From Caulobacter soli (GTDB lineage: Bacteria > Pseudomonadota > Alphaproteobacteria > Caulobacterales > Caulobacteraceae), in the NCBI RefSeq assembly GCF_011045195.1, contig NZ_CP049200.1:248001-312000 (forward strand): a DNA stretch of 64,000 bases. The letters are read 5' to 3'. The notes beneath the pieces are model-generated. The model searched no databases. It saw only the letters and a list, made by a program, of their open reading frames with translations, and had not been told where the DNA came from. The translations under genes and the position numbers were made by a program. Every line of letters begins with the position of its first letter. Position 1 is the stretch's first letter. This document shows, piece after piece, positions 8,408 through 17,202 of the stretch.

Positions 8408-10525
8408 TCAACCTCGGCCTCGCACCGAAAAGGCGTCAATGAAACCCGCCACTTCGGTCGCGGGCATCGGCTTGGCGAAGTGATAGCCTTGCACCTGGTC
8501 GCAGCCATACCGCGTCAGAGTCGCCAATTGGTCAGGCCGTTCAACTCCTTCGGCCACCACCTTCATGCCCATGCTGGAACCGAGATTTATGACAGCGCGA
8601 ACGATCGCGTCGTCCTGGCTGTTCTGGACGAACGACTTGTCGATCTTCAGGCGATCTATCGGGAACTGGCGAAGGTTCGCCAGCGAGGCATAACCGGTGC
8701 CAAAATCGTCGAGCGCGATCAGAACGCCGGTCGCATGCAAGCGCTTGACGGTGTCGCTGACCACCTCGGCGCCCCAGCCCATATAGACGTTCTCGGTGAC
8801 CTCGATGGTCAGGCGGTCGGCGGGCACGTTCCAGCGTTCGAGCTTGTCCGCAATTTCCTCGGCCAGGCGGCCGGTGCGAAACTGCGCCGAGGAGATGTTG
8901 ATCGCGACGCGGCCAAACTCCACGCCCTGATCGAGCCAGGCGCGCATCTGTCCCAAGGCCCCCTCGAAGGCGACCTCGCCCAGTTGCAGCGATAGGTCGT
9001 TGTCCTCGAAGGCGGCCATGAAGGCGGCCGGCGGCAAGACGCCCTGCTCGGGATGACGCCAGCGCATCAAGGCCTCGAACCCGGCCACGGCGTTGGCGGC
9101 CACGTCGACAACCGGCTGATAGAAGAGTTCGAACTCGCCTTGACCGATGGCCAAACGAACCTCGCGCAACAGTTCGACGCGCTTTTCAACCTCCGTCCGC
9201 ATCGCCGGCCGGAACACGACGCTGCGATTACGGCCGTCGTACTTGGCCTGATAGAGCGCGACGTCAGCGTTCTTCAGCAGATGAGTAGGGTCGTCATCCG
9301 GGTCGCCATGCGCCGCCGCGCCAATGCTGGCGCAGATGGTGAAGCTCTGCCCCGCGTGTTCGATCGGCGTACGCAAAAGGCCCTGCAGCAGTTCGATTGG
9401 GCGGATCATGTCCGCTTCGCTCTTGAGATCGCGTAAAACGATGGCGAACTCGTCGCCGCCCAGCCGCGCCACGGTGTCGCCGTGTCGGAAGGCCCGCTTG
9501 AGCTGGCCGGCTAGGCCCTTCAGCAAGGCGTCGCCGGCGTCGTGACCCAGCGTGTCGTTGACGTCCTTGAAATGGTCGACGTCGATCATGATCAGACCGA
9601 ACATCTCGCCGCCGCGTTCGGCGGCGGCCACGGCGTCGTCATAGGCTCGCTGAAAGGCTGCGCGATTGGGCAGGCCGGTCAAAGGGTCTCGGAAGGCCAG
9701 GAACTCGATCTGAGCGGTAGCCCGAAGCGCTTCGGTGATGTCCTCATGCGTGGCGACGTAGCCGCCGGTCGCGATGGGATTATGGGTGATGCGAATGGTG
9801 CGGCCGTTGGTCAATTCGACGTCGCTCGTCGCCGCGGCGCCGTTGAGGGCCGCCTCGACGGTGGCGACGGAGAACGCCGAAAAGCTCTTGGGACCGGTGC
9901 CGACGGAACGGCGATGATCGAAGATGTCGCCTAGCGTCGTTCCAGGCTCCAGGAGCCGGTCGGGCAGTGCGTAGAGGCGGCGGTAGGCGGCGTTGCACAG
10001 GATCAGGCGCTTTTCGGCGTCGAACATGCAAAGGCCATGAGGCATGTTGTTGAGGGCGGCGTCGAACCGGGCGTTCTGCTCCGCCAGACTCTGGCGGGCG
10101 GCTTCGGTCTCTCGCGCCGCCAGCACCGCCTCGGTCACGTCTCGCCCGACGGCGATCAACCGGCTGTAGGGCGAGCCGTCGCTGGGCCAGGCGTTGAACT
10201 CGAAACTGAACCAACGCGGTTGCCCCTCCGGGGCGGCGGCGATCTCGACGCGGCAGGTCTCCGCAGCCCGGGTTTCCTGGCAGCGGCGCGCGGTCTGTGT
10301 AAATTCGGGGCTCAGAAACAAAGGATGGTGATTGAGAAGCTGCGAGGCGCGCGACGTCACGGCCTGATCAAACCAGCCTTGACTGAACAACAGGGGCCGC
10401 TGATCCAGATCGAGTAGGATCATGGGGACCGGCGCGGCGCTCAAGGTGGCCCGCAGCGCCATCTCGGCCGCGGAGGCTGCGGCCAGCCGCCGCTCGACGT
10501 CTAGCACGATGACCTTGGAGTTCAT
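8408..10525 (-). CDS. PAS-PAS-GGDEF-EAL cyclic-di-GMP signalling protein
   Basis: About 705 aa from the ATG at 10525, which has AAGGG about 10 nt upstream. The same frame is open to a TTG at 10558. Two PAS-type sensor segments come first, the second with the PHGLCMFD motif of PAS_7. A GGDEF domain follows with an intact GGDEF signature (about residues 356-360) and then an EAL domain with FEALMRW and [10 protein letters not shown]. Both catalytic signatures look intact, so the protein could make and/or hydrolyse cyclic di-GMP. In hybrid proteins one activity often dominates. No transmembrane helix is evident, which suggests a cytosolic sensor. It is monocistronic. Confidence 0.92.
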   Translation of the reverse strand: MNSKVIVLDVERRLAAASAAEMALRATLSAAPVPMILLDLDQRPLLFSQGWFDQAVTSRASQLLNHHPLFLSPEFTQTARRCQETRAAETCRVEIAAAPEGQPRWFSFEFNAWPSDGSPYSRLIAVGRDVTEAVLAARETEAARQSLAEQNARFDAALNNMPHGLCMFDAEKRLILCNAAYRRLYALPDRLLEPGTTLGDIFDHRRSVGTGPKSFSAFSVATVEAALNGAAATSDVELTNGRTIRITHNPIATGGYVATHEDITEALRATAQIEFLAFRDPLTGLPNRAAFQRAYDDAVAAAERGGEMFGLIMIDVDHFKDVNDTLGHDAGDALLKGLAGQLKRAFRHGDTVARLGGDEFAIVLRDLKSEADMIRPIELLQGLLRTPIEHAGQSFTICASIGAAAHGDPDDDPTHLLKNADVALYQAKYDGRNRSVVFRPAMRTEVEKRVELLREVRLAIGQGEFELFYQPVVDVAANAVAGFEALMRWRHPEQGVLPPAAFMAAFEDNDLSLQLGEVAFEGALGQMRAWLDQGVEFGRVAINISSAQFRTGRLAEEIADKLERWNVPADRLTIEVTENVYMGWGAEVVSDTVKRLHATGVLIALDDFGTGYASLANLRQFPIDRLKIDKSFVQNSQDDAIVRAVINLGSSMGMKVVAEGVERPDQLATLTRYGCDQVQGYHFAKPMPATEVAGFIDAFSVRGRG

Positions 10526-10599
10526 GGCTAGGACCCTTGTTTTGCCGAGCAGGACCAAGGTCGAGGATCGTCGCTAATAAGTTGGCCGCCAAAGTCGGC

Positions 10600-11464
10600 G
10601 CCGGCCTGTGGTGCAACGTCGCATGACGCAGTCGACGACGTTGCGCAGAAGCTCATCCCCGTCGATCGGCTCATCCTTCGACACGAGATTTTCGTACTCA
10701 ACGCGAGCGGTGACCAGGGTATCTCGAGTCTTGCCCGGGCAGCGGCGCGGGCTTGGTCGCGGCGACCTCGGCCATCACCACCAGATCGAAGGCGCCGACG
10801 GAGGGGCGCAGCCCGACCGCTCGGACGGTGAGGTCGGCGACGATGTTGTACAGCAGCGTGAGGTTCATGCTCGATCTTCGCCGGCCGCCCGCGCCAGGGC
10901 GGCCAGGCGGCGATCAGCGACGACGCCTTGGCCTCGGCTTGGGCGTGCAGGAACTTGATGTTGTGAGAGCGCGGCGCATAGAAGCCGATGAGCATTAGGA
11001 CGGCGATGTAGGCCGCCTCGACCGTCTGGTGCAGGTTGAAGGCGGCCTTGTGCAGCCAGTCGTCCTCGTCGCCCTGCGCCATCTGGAATTCAGCTTTCTT
11101 GAGCGACGTCCGGATAGTAGCGAAGATCTTCTGATAGCGCTCGCCAAGCGCCAGGGCGGCCTGCGATGTGAGCGGTTTGAGCGGGCTGAACGCGTGACCG
11201 GGGATCTCACAGAGCGCGATCCCCTGGTCGATCACCTCGCGGAAAAGTAGAGTCCCGCGTCAAGCCCTTGATTGATGTCGTCGAGGTCGTTGACCAGCAG
11301 GGTGGCGTAGTGGGGCGGTCGCACCGTGAGGCGATTCCGGTCGGCGTGGCCTCGGGAGATGGAGAAACTGCGTCGTCGGCCGCGACCGCGCCGGGCGTTG
11401 AGAAGATGCTTGAAGAACATCCGCCAACGTCTTTAGCGCAAGCCTGGACATGCACGTTGGCCAC
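10600..11464 (-). pseudogene. Frameshifted nucleotidyltransferase-HEPN type protein remnant
   Basis: The minus-strand frame from 11235 contains a HEPN-like segment (HKAAFNLHQTVEAAYIAVL, then APRSHNIKFLHAQAE), as in MNT-HEPN proteins that carry an N-terminal nucleotidyltransferase and a C-terminal HEPN domain. The preceding part (HYATLLVNDLDDINQGLDAGLYF) lies in another frame and stops at 11232. Adding one T to the T-run opposite 11243-11246 would join them as ...GLYFFREVIDQGIALCE, which reads like the family. A second break near 10880-10900 scrambles the C-terminus, and the nucleotidyltransferase signature (GSxARG) is not found upstream. The gene therefore appears dead, unless the single-base difference is a sequencing error. 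Intact members act as toxin-antitoxin-like or RNA-processing modules. Confidence 0.55.
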
Positions 11465-11600
11465 CCGGGCGGAGAGGTCGATTCCTCATAGGGGAATGGG
11501 AACGGGTCGATCTTGAGCCGACGACGCTTTTATTCAAGGTTGTATATAAAGCTCTGCCAATACCGGAGAACTGCGGTGCTGGCCAATTGAGCCGAGCGGT

Positions 11601-11978
11601 TCAGAACTCGATCTTGGGATCGGCCTTGGCCATGCGCTTCCAGGTCTTGGACCAGGTCATCACCCCGCCCGACAGGCTGCGCGTGGCCGGCTCCAACCAG
11701 CGCTGATAGCGCTCGTTCTCGAAGGTGACGATGTCCTTGTGACGAGCCCTGGGATGAGTCGCGTCCAGGCGCGCCTCCAGGATCTCCTGCTTGGTGCGGG
11801 GGATCAGGCCGGCGGCTTTCAGGGCGGCGGTCAGGGCCGTGACCTTCTCGCGGGCCAGGCGCACGTCGGTGACATGCTTGTTGGGATTGTTGCCGTCATA
11901 GCGAGCCTGGCGGTCGAGCTGATGGTCGAGCTCGGCCTGGGCGGCCTGCAGGTCGGCGAGGGTGGGCGCGTCGGTCAT
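11601..11978 (-). CDS. Hypothetical protein, charged helical
   Basis: A 125-aa protein with a helical N-terminal half (TLADLQAAQAELDHQLDRQA, LAREKVTALTAALKAAG) and a basic C-terminus ending in DPKIEF. I recognise no domain. Codon use matches its neighbours and the ATG start is clear. It lies downstream of the MarR gene on the same strand, separated by 85 bp. Confidence 0.55.
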   Translation of the reverse strand: MTDAPTLADLQAAQAELDHQLDRQARYDGNNPNKHVTDVRLAREKVTALTAALKAAGLIPRTKQEILEARLDATHPRARHKDIVTFENERYQRWLEPATRSLSGGVMTWSKTWKRMAKADPKIEF

Positions 11979-12063
11979 GGGGCGGCGAGAATCGTGAAGG
12001 ATCAGATCGCCATCCTGACGCGCGGGCGTGGAGGCGCAAGCGCGGCGCTTCAGCCGCGCCGGC

Positions 12064-12489
12064 CTAGGCCTCCACCAGGGTCTCGCGCAGCGCCTTGACC
12101 TGCAGGTTGAGGGCCTCGAGCTGCTCCAGGGTCATGGCCGACTTGGCGACCAGGGTCTGGCCCAGGCAGTCGCAGCGGTCCAGCAGGGCGCGGCCGGCTT
12201 GGGTCAGATAGACCTGCACCTGTCGCTCGTCGACCTGGCTGCGCTGGCGCTTGACCAGGCCCGCCTGCTCCAGTCGCTTCACCGGCGGGGTGACCGTGCT
12301 CGATTCCAGCGACAGCCGATGGGCGATTGCGCCGACGGTCGCGCCGTCGGTCTCGCCCAGCACGTTCAGCACCAGATACTGCGGATAGGTGACGCCCATC
12401 TCGTCCAGCATCGGCTTGTAGGTGCGGTTGATGGCCATGCTGGTGGCGTAGAGCGTGAAGCAGATCTGGTTGTCCAACGGGATCGGCAC
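12064..12489 (-). CDS. MarR-family regulator, OhrR-like
   Basis: The GTG at 12489 has an AAGGA element about 9 nt upstream and gives a 141-aa protein. The open frame reaches further to 12594, but that extension lies across the operator palindromes and is not protein-like. The sequence begins VPIPLDNQICFTLYA, where the Cys corresponds to the peroxidatic cysteine of OhrR-type MarR proteins. It continues with a winged helix (VTYPQYLVLNVL, GAIAHRLSLESSTVTPPVKRLE, DERQVQVYLT). It is divergent from a chloroperoxidase/esterase-like hydrolase and probably represses that gene and itself through the TATCGCGATA sites between them. Redox sensing is inferred from the conserved Cys. Confidence 0.88.
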   Translation of the reverse strand: MPIPLDNQICFTLYATSMAINRTYKPMLDEMGVTYPQYLVLNVLGETDGATVGAIAHRLSLESSTVTPPVKRLEQAGLVKRQRSQVDERQVQVYLTQAGRALLDRCDCLGQTLVAKSAMTLEQLEALNLQVKALRETLVEA

Positions 12490-12544
12490 GGACGGGGTCC
12501 TTCGGAAGTTGCGGCTCGTTTCCGTTTCATACCACAAGAAACGA

Positions 12545-12624
12545 TATCGCGATAAAGATTTCGCTGGACAGAGGGTTCTGGGCGGCTTAGCCATATCGAT
12601 ATCGCGATAACAAGTATCGCAATA
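12545..12624. promoter_or_regulatory. Repeated TATCGCGATA operator sites between marR and the hydrolase gene
   Basis: Two perfect copies of the 10-bp palindrome TATCGCGATA lie at 12545-12554 and 12600-12609, and a near copy TATCGCAATA lies at 12615-12624. The overlapping ATATCGATAT at 12593-12602 is also palindromic. The sites flank the divergent starts, as expected for MarR autoregulation. Confidence 0.65.
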
Positions 12625-12641
12625 TCATGAGGGACTTCGAG

Positions 12642-13649
12642 ATGAGCCAGTCGAACATCCAGGCCTCGCGCCGCAACCTGATGACCGCCGGCCTGGGCCT
12701 GGCCGCCGGCGCGGCCGCCCTGCCCTTGACCGCCGCCGCCCAGGCCGCGCCCGTCAAGTCCACGCCCGCCAAGAGCGCCGACGCGCGGACGACGTCCGGC
12801 TCCAAGACCACCCAGGGCAGCGGCTTCGTGACCACCCAGGACGGCGTGCAGATCTACTTTAAGGACTGGGGTCCCAAGAGCGCCCAGCCCGTCGTGTTCC
12901 ACCACGGCTGGCCGTTGAGCGGCGACGATTGGGACGCCCAGATGCTGTTCTTCCTGGCCCAGGGCTACCGCGTCATCGCCCATGACCGCCGGGGCCACGG
13001 CCGCTCGACCCAGACCGACACCGGCAACGAGATGGACACCTACGCCGCCGACGTCGTCGCCCTGGCCGCCCACCTGGACCTGAAGAACGCCATCCATGTC
13101 GGCCACTCCACCGGCGGCGGCGAGGTCGCCCACTATGTGGCCCGGGCCGAGCCGGGCCGGGTGTCCAAGGCCGTGCTGATCGGCGCGGTGCCGCCGATCA
13201 TGCTCAAGACCCCCGCCAATCCGGGCGGCCTGCCGATCGAGGTGTTCGACGGCTTCCGCGCGGCCCTGGCCGCCAACCGCGCCCAGTTCTTCCTCGATGT
13301 GGCGTCGGGCCCCTTCTATGGCTTCAATCGCGACGGCGCCAAGATTGACCAGGGCGTGATCCGCAATTGGTGGCGCCAGGGCATGGAAGGCGGCGCCAAG
13401 GCCCACTACGACTGCATCAAGGCCTTCTCCGAGACCGACTTCACCGAGGACTTGAAGAAGATCGACGTGCCGGTGCTGATCCTGCACGGCGAGGACGACC
13501 AGATCGTGCCGATCGCCGACAGCGCCCATCTGGCCATCAAGCTGGTCAAGAAGGGAGCCCTGAAGACCTATCCGGGCTTGCCCCACGGCATGGCCACCAC
13601 CCATGCCGACGTGATCAACAAGGACCTGCTGGCCTTCTTCAAGGCCTGA
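12642..13649 (+). CDS. Tat-exported alpha/beta hydrolase (non-haem chloroperoxidase/esterase type)
   Basis: From the ATG at 12642 (GAGGGA upstream) the protein has 335 aa. The frame also allows 12627. A twin-arginine signal (SRRNLM followed by a hydrophobic Ala/Gly/Leu stretch ending AAAQA) precedes the hydrolase domain. The domain shows the oxyanion [10 protein letters not shown], the nucleophile elbow GHSTGGGE, the acid in [12 protein letters not shown] and the catalytic His in [11 protein letters not shown], a complete Ser-Asp-His triad. The family includes cofactor-free haloperoxidases and aryl esterases, which also perhydrolyse carboxylic acids. It is divergent from an OhrR-like MarR gene, and that pairing hints at a role in organic peroxide or electrophile stress. 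Confidence 0.9.
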   Translation: MSQSNIQASRRNLMTAGLGLAAGAAALPLTAAAQAAPVKSTPAKSADARTTSGSKTTQGSGFVTTQDGVQIYFKDWGPKSAQPVVFHHGWPLSGDDWDAQMLFFLAQGYRVIAHDRRGHGRSTQTDTGNEMDTYAADVVALAAHLDLKNAIHVGHSTGGGEVAHYVARAEPGRVSKAVLIGAVPPIMLKTPANPGGLPIEVFDGFRAALAANRAQFFLDVASGPFYGFNRDGAKIDQGVIRNWWRQGMEGGAKAHYDCIKAFSETDFTEDLKKIDVPVLILHGEDDQIVPIADSAHLAIKLVKKGALKTYPGLPHGMATTHADVINKDLLAFFKA

Positions 13650-13661
13650 GGGCCCGCCGCC

Positions 13662-13687
13662 GTCCCCTCCCCCTCGCGGGGAGGGAC
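13662..13687 (+). terminator. Hairpin after the hydrolase gene
   Basis: A G/C-rich inverted repeat, GTCCC-TCCCC with GGGGAGGGAC, lies 12 bp after the stop. It has a short loop and one bulge and no clear T-run, so it is a weak terminator candidate. Confidence 0.4.
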
Positions 13688-13822
13688 GAGCGCCTGAGGC
13701 TCGGCTTTCCCCAGATGCGGCGGTGCAATCGGTGAGCAGGAAAGCGCCCCCTCTTGCTTCCGAAGGTTGCGGTCGCCGGCCCCGCGCGTCTAATCGTCGA
13801 CCGTTGTGGGGGCAAGCGTCGC

Positions 13823-16800
13823 ATGGACCGTCCGTTTTTCAATTCGCCGATCGCCGAACTGGAACGACAGTTCGCGGCCCGGCCCGGCGATACGGCCTTT
13901 CTGGAAACGCTCGAAGCAGAGCTCGTCCATCGCAAGACCGATCGTGGTCGGGCCCTGGCCGTGCAGGTGGGCGCCAGCCTGGCCTATCTGGCGGCCTCGA
14001 TGCGCCGGGACCAAGCTCCCGCCCCCGTCGTCCTCGCCTCTACGGCGTCGCTGACCGCGGACTCTGGTCCGGCGACGGCGCCGAAGACGGGCGCCCGACC
14101 CGGCCTCGACGCCCGCGCGCCGTTGGAGACGACGCCGTTTCCGCCGGTGACCAATGCCCCGGCCGGCATCCTCTCGGCCTGGACCGCCCTGGAGGTGTTG
14201 TCGCCGCCGGGTTTCCGCCGGCCCGAGAAACTGGCGGGCGGCGACAAGGGCGCGGTCGTCAAGCTCGACGGACCGTTGCCGTGGGAGCGCGGCGGCAAGG
14301 CCAAGCCTGGGACGCGTCTCTACTATCAGGTGGTCCTGGGTTCGATCGACATGCCCGAGGCGGTCAAGCGACTGCACAGCGTCTATGCCGACGGCCGGGC
14401 CGAGCGTCCCAACGCCAAGGGCGAGGCGATCCTGGCGGTGCTGATCCTCGACAAGGAGGGGCGGCCGATCGACGAGGATCCGGCCTTGGTCGCCAGTTTT
14501 GGCTGGGGCGTGCCTGTCGCCTTGGCCGGCGGCCTCGACGGCCTGGCCCGTTGGACGGACGTCGAGGCCGACTTCAACAAGGCGCTGGCCGAGCGGATCC
14601 GGGTCGAGGACGAAAACGGCGCAGCGCGGCCCCTGACCCGGGCGATGATCGACGCGGCCCATCGCTGGCTGGTCGGGACCCTGGGTCTGACCGACGACTT
14701 GGTCAAGCCGCCGCGCTTCGCCATTCGCAGCCTGGTGAGCTTCAAGAGCGCCGAGCCGCCCGAACCCCTGCTGGTCAACAGCTTCTATCTGCGGGACCTG
14801 GCCCGGGCCCGGGATCTGTTCGGTCGCGGCCAAGCGTCCGGCGTGCTGCAACGCTATATGGGCGCGATCCGTCCGGCTCAACGCCCGGATCTGTTCACCG
14901 ACCGCGCCGCCTTGGCCGCGGCGGTGACGCCGGGTCTCTATCCGCCGGCGCGTTGGCCGGGGCGCGGCCGCCACCCCTTGGTGCTGCTGCAGCAGGCGGC
15001 GGTCAACCTGGCCTTGGTCGAGGGCGAGGCCGGCGGCGTTCTGGCGGTCAACGGACCGCCTGGCACCGGCAAGACCACCCTGTTGCGCGATCTGCTCGCC
15101 GCGCTGGTCACGGCGCGGGCCGAGGCGATGATGGCCTTCGCCGATCCGGCCGACGCCTTCCACACCACGGGCAAGACCCTGAAGGCCGGAGCCGGCTGGC
15201 TGCATCTTTATCGGCTCGACGACAGCCTCAAGGGCTTCGAGATGCTGGTGGCCTCCTCCAACAACGGGGCGGTGGAGAACGTCAGCGCCGAACTGCCGGG
15301 TCTCGGCGCGGTCGCCGAGGACGCCGGCGATCTGCGCTACTTCAAGAGCCTGGCCGACGCCTTGCTGCAGCGGCCGACGTGGGGCCTGGGGGCGGCGGTG
15401 CTCGGCAACGCCGGCAACCGCCACCGGTTTGGCCGGACCTTCTGGTGGGACAAGGAGGTCGGCCTGGCCACCTATCTGGCCGCCGCCGCCGGCAAGCCGC
15501 AGCTGATCGAGGCCGACGCCGACGGACCTGAGCGGATCCCGCGCATCGTTGCCGAGGAGAACGCCCCGCGCGACCACGCTGAAGCCCTGAGGCGATGGGC
15601 GGCGGCGCGGCGGGTGTTCGCCGCCGCCTTGGAACGCAGTCGGGCGGCGCTGGCCGAACTGGAGGTCACGCGGATCGCCGCGACCCGCCTTCCACGCCTG
15701 CGAACCTCGCTGGCGGCCTGGGCCGGCATGGCCGATCGGCGGCCGGGCTTCTGGTCGCGGCTGTTGCGCACGCGCCCCTTCCGGGTCTGGCGCGAAGCGA
15801 CGCGGGCGGCCCAGGCCGCCGCCGAACTGGATCTGATCGCCGCCCGCCCGGTGCTCAAGCCCGAGCTGGCCGGCGCCTTGGCCCGGGTCTTGGGCCGGCT
15901 GGTTCCTGTCGCCGCCGAACTTGAGCTGGCGCGTAGCGGTTTGGAGCGCGTGACGGCGACGGCGGAGCAGCGTCGCCGCGATCTTGGCGAGCGGTTCGTC
16001 GACGCCGATTTCTTCGCCCGCGACCACGCGGTCCGGCAGAAGATCTCGCCGTGGTTGGACGCCGGCGCGCAGCGGGCCCGCGACGACGTGTTCGTCGCCG
16101 CCATGGCCTTGCATAAGGCTTTCATCGACGCCGCCGCCCGACCCTTGCGGCACAATCTCGGGGCGATGATGAACATCCTGGGCGGCTCTGGCCTGGGTGA
16201 TCCGGAAAAGGACAAGCTGATCCCGGATCTCTGGGCTTCGCTGTTCCTGGTCGTGCCGGCCCTGTCCACCACCTTCGCCTCGGTCGACCGGATGATGGGC
16301 GCCCTGCCGCCGGCGTCGCTGGGCTGGCTGTTGATCGACGAGGCCGGCCAGGCGCTGCCGCAGGCGGCGGTCGGGGCCTTGACCCGAGCCCGACGGGTCG
16401 TGGTGGTCGGCGATCCGGTGCAAATCCCGCCGGTCGTCACCCTCCCCGAAAGCTTGACCGCCTCGATCCATCGGCGCTTTGGCGTCGATCCCGATCCCTT
16501 CAACGCGCCGGGCGCCTCGGTCCAGACCCTGGCCGACGCGGCCACGCCCTACAGGGCCGAGTTCATCGGCAAGACCGGCAGCCGCACGGTCGGCGTGCCG
16601 CTATTGGTCCATCGCCGCTGCGCCGAGCCGATGTTCGCCGTCTCCAATCTGGTCGCCTATGAGCGGATGATGGTTCAGGCCAAGACCCCCGAGGCCTCGC
16701 CGATCGCCAAGGTGCTGGGGCCGTCGCGCTGGATCGACGTCCAGGGTTCGGCCAACGACAAGTGGTCGCCCGAGGAGGGCGCGGCGGTGATGGGGCTTCT

Positions 16801-17173
16801 CGCCGACCTGGTGAAGGCCAAGGTCGGGCTGGACCTCTATGTCGTCACGCCGTTCGTGGCGGTGGCCGACGGCCTGCGGCGGATGATTGTCGAAACCGGC
16901 GTGCTGGCCGGCGCGGTCGGCGACCCGCAGGGCTGGGCGCGCGATCGCGTCGGCACGGTCCATACCGTCCAAGGCCGCGAGGCCGAGGCGGTGATCTTCG
17001 TCCTGGGCGCCCCCCTGCCCCAACAGCAAGGGGCCCGCGCCTGGGCCGGCGGCCAGCCCAATCTTCTCAATGTCGCCGTCACCCGGGCCAAGGAAGCGCT
17101 GTACGTCGTCGGTTGGAAGGCGCGCTGGCGGACGGCCGGCGTGTTCGCGGTCCTGGCCGATCGTCTCGATTAG
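13823..17173 (+). CDS. Superfamily 1 (DNA2/Upf1-like) helicase, putative defence gene
   Basis: From the ATG at 13823 the protein has 1116 aa. It contains the full SF1 helicase set: Walker A GPPGTGKTT at about 411-419, Walker B LLIDEAGQALPQA near 837, motif III GDPVQIPPV, motif V VHTVQGREAEAV near 1047 and motif VI NVAVTRAKEAL near 1083. About 400 N-terminal residues lack a known signature. A long, probably coiled insertion between motifs I and II is typical of Upf1/DNA2-like helicases. It is followed 29 bp later on the same strand by a nuclease-STAND protein and then by a small nuclease-like protein, and I infer that the three form one defence operon. SF1 helicases with large insertions occur in many anti-phage systems (for example Zorya- and BREX-associated helicases). 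The upstream frame from 13754 is not protein-like. Confidence 0.88.
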   Translation: MDRPFFNSPIAELERQFAARPGDTAFLETLEAELVHRKTDRGRALAVQVGASLAYLAASMRRDQAPAPVVLASTASLTADSGPATAPKTGARPGLDARAPLETTPFPPVTNAPAGILSAWTALEVLSPPGFRRPEKLAGGDKGAVVKLDGPLPWERGGKAKPGTRLYYQVVLGSIDMPEAVKRLHSVYADGRAERPNAKGEAILAVLILDKEGRPIDEDPALVASFGWGVPVALAGGLDGLARWTDVEADFNKALAERIRVEDENGAARPLTRAMIDAAHRWLVGTLGLTDDLVKPPRFAIRSLVSFKSAEPPEPLLVNSFYLRDLARARDLFGRGQASGVLQRYMGAIRPAQRPDLFTDRAALAAAVTPGLYPPARWPGRGRHPLVLLQQAAVNLALVEGEAGGVLAVNGPPGTGKTTLLRDLLAALVTARAEAMMAFADPADAFHTTGKTLKAGAGWLHLYRLDDSLKGFEMLVASSNNGAVENVSAELPGLGAVAEDAGDLRYFKSLADALLQRPTWGLGAAVLGNAGNRHRFGRTFWWDKEVGLATYLAAAAGKPQLIEADADGPERIPRIVAEENAPRDHAEALRRWAAARRVFAAALERSRAALAELEVTRIAATRLPRLRTSLAAWAGMADRRPGFWSRLLRTRPFRVWREATRAAQAAAELDLIAARPVLKPELAGALARVLGRLVPVAAELELARSGLERVTATAEQRRRDLGERFVDADFFARDHAVRQKISPWLDAGAQRARDDVFVAAMALHKAFIDAAARPLRHNLGAMMNILGGSGLGDPEKDKLIPDLWASLFLVVPALSTTFASVDRMMGALPPASLGWLLIDEAGQALPQAAVGALTRARRVVVVGDPVQIPPVVTLPESLTASIHRRFGVDPDPFNAPGASVQTLADAATPYRAEFIGKTGSRTVGVPLLVHRRCAEPMFAVSNLVAYERMMVQAKTPEASPIAKVLGPSRWIDVQGSANDKWSPEEGAAVMGLLADLVKAKVGLDLYVVTPFVAVADGLRRMIVETGVLAGAVGDPQGWARDRVGTVHTVQGREAEAVIFVLGAPLPQQQGARAWAGGQPNLLNVAVTRAKEALYVVGWKARWRTAGVFAVLADRLD

Positions 17174-17202
17174 CCGCGGCGAAATTTGGGGGAGCGCGGC
17201 CG

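Noticed and set aside
13790..16471. 893-aa minus-strand open frame opposite the helicase
   Set aside because: Composition is non-protein-like and the plus strand has complete helicase motifs.
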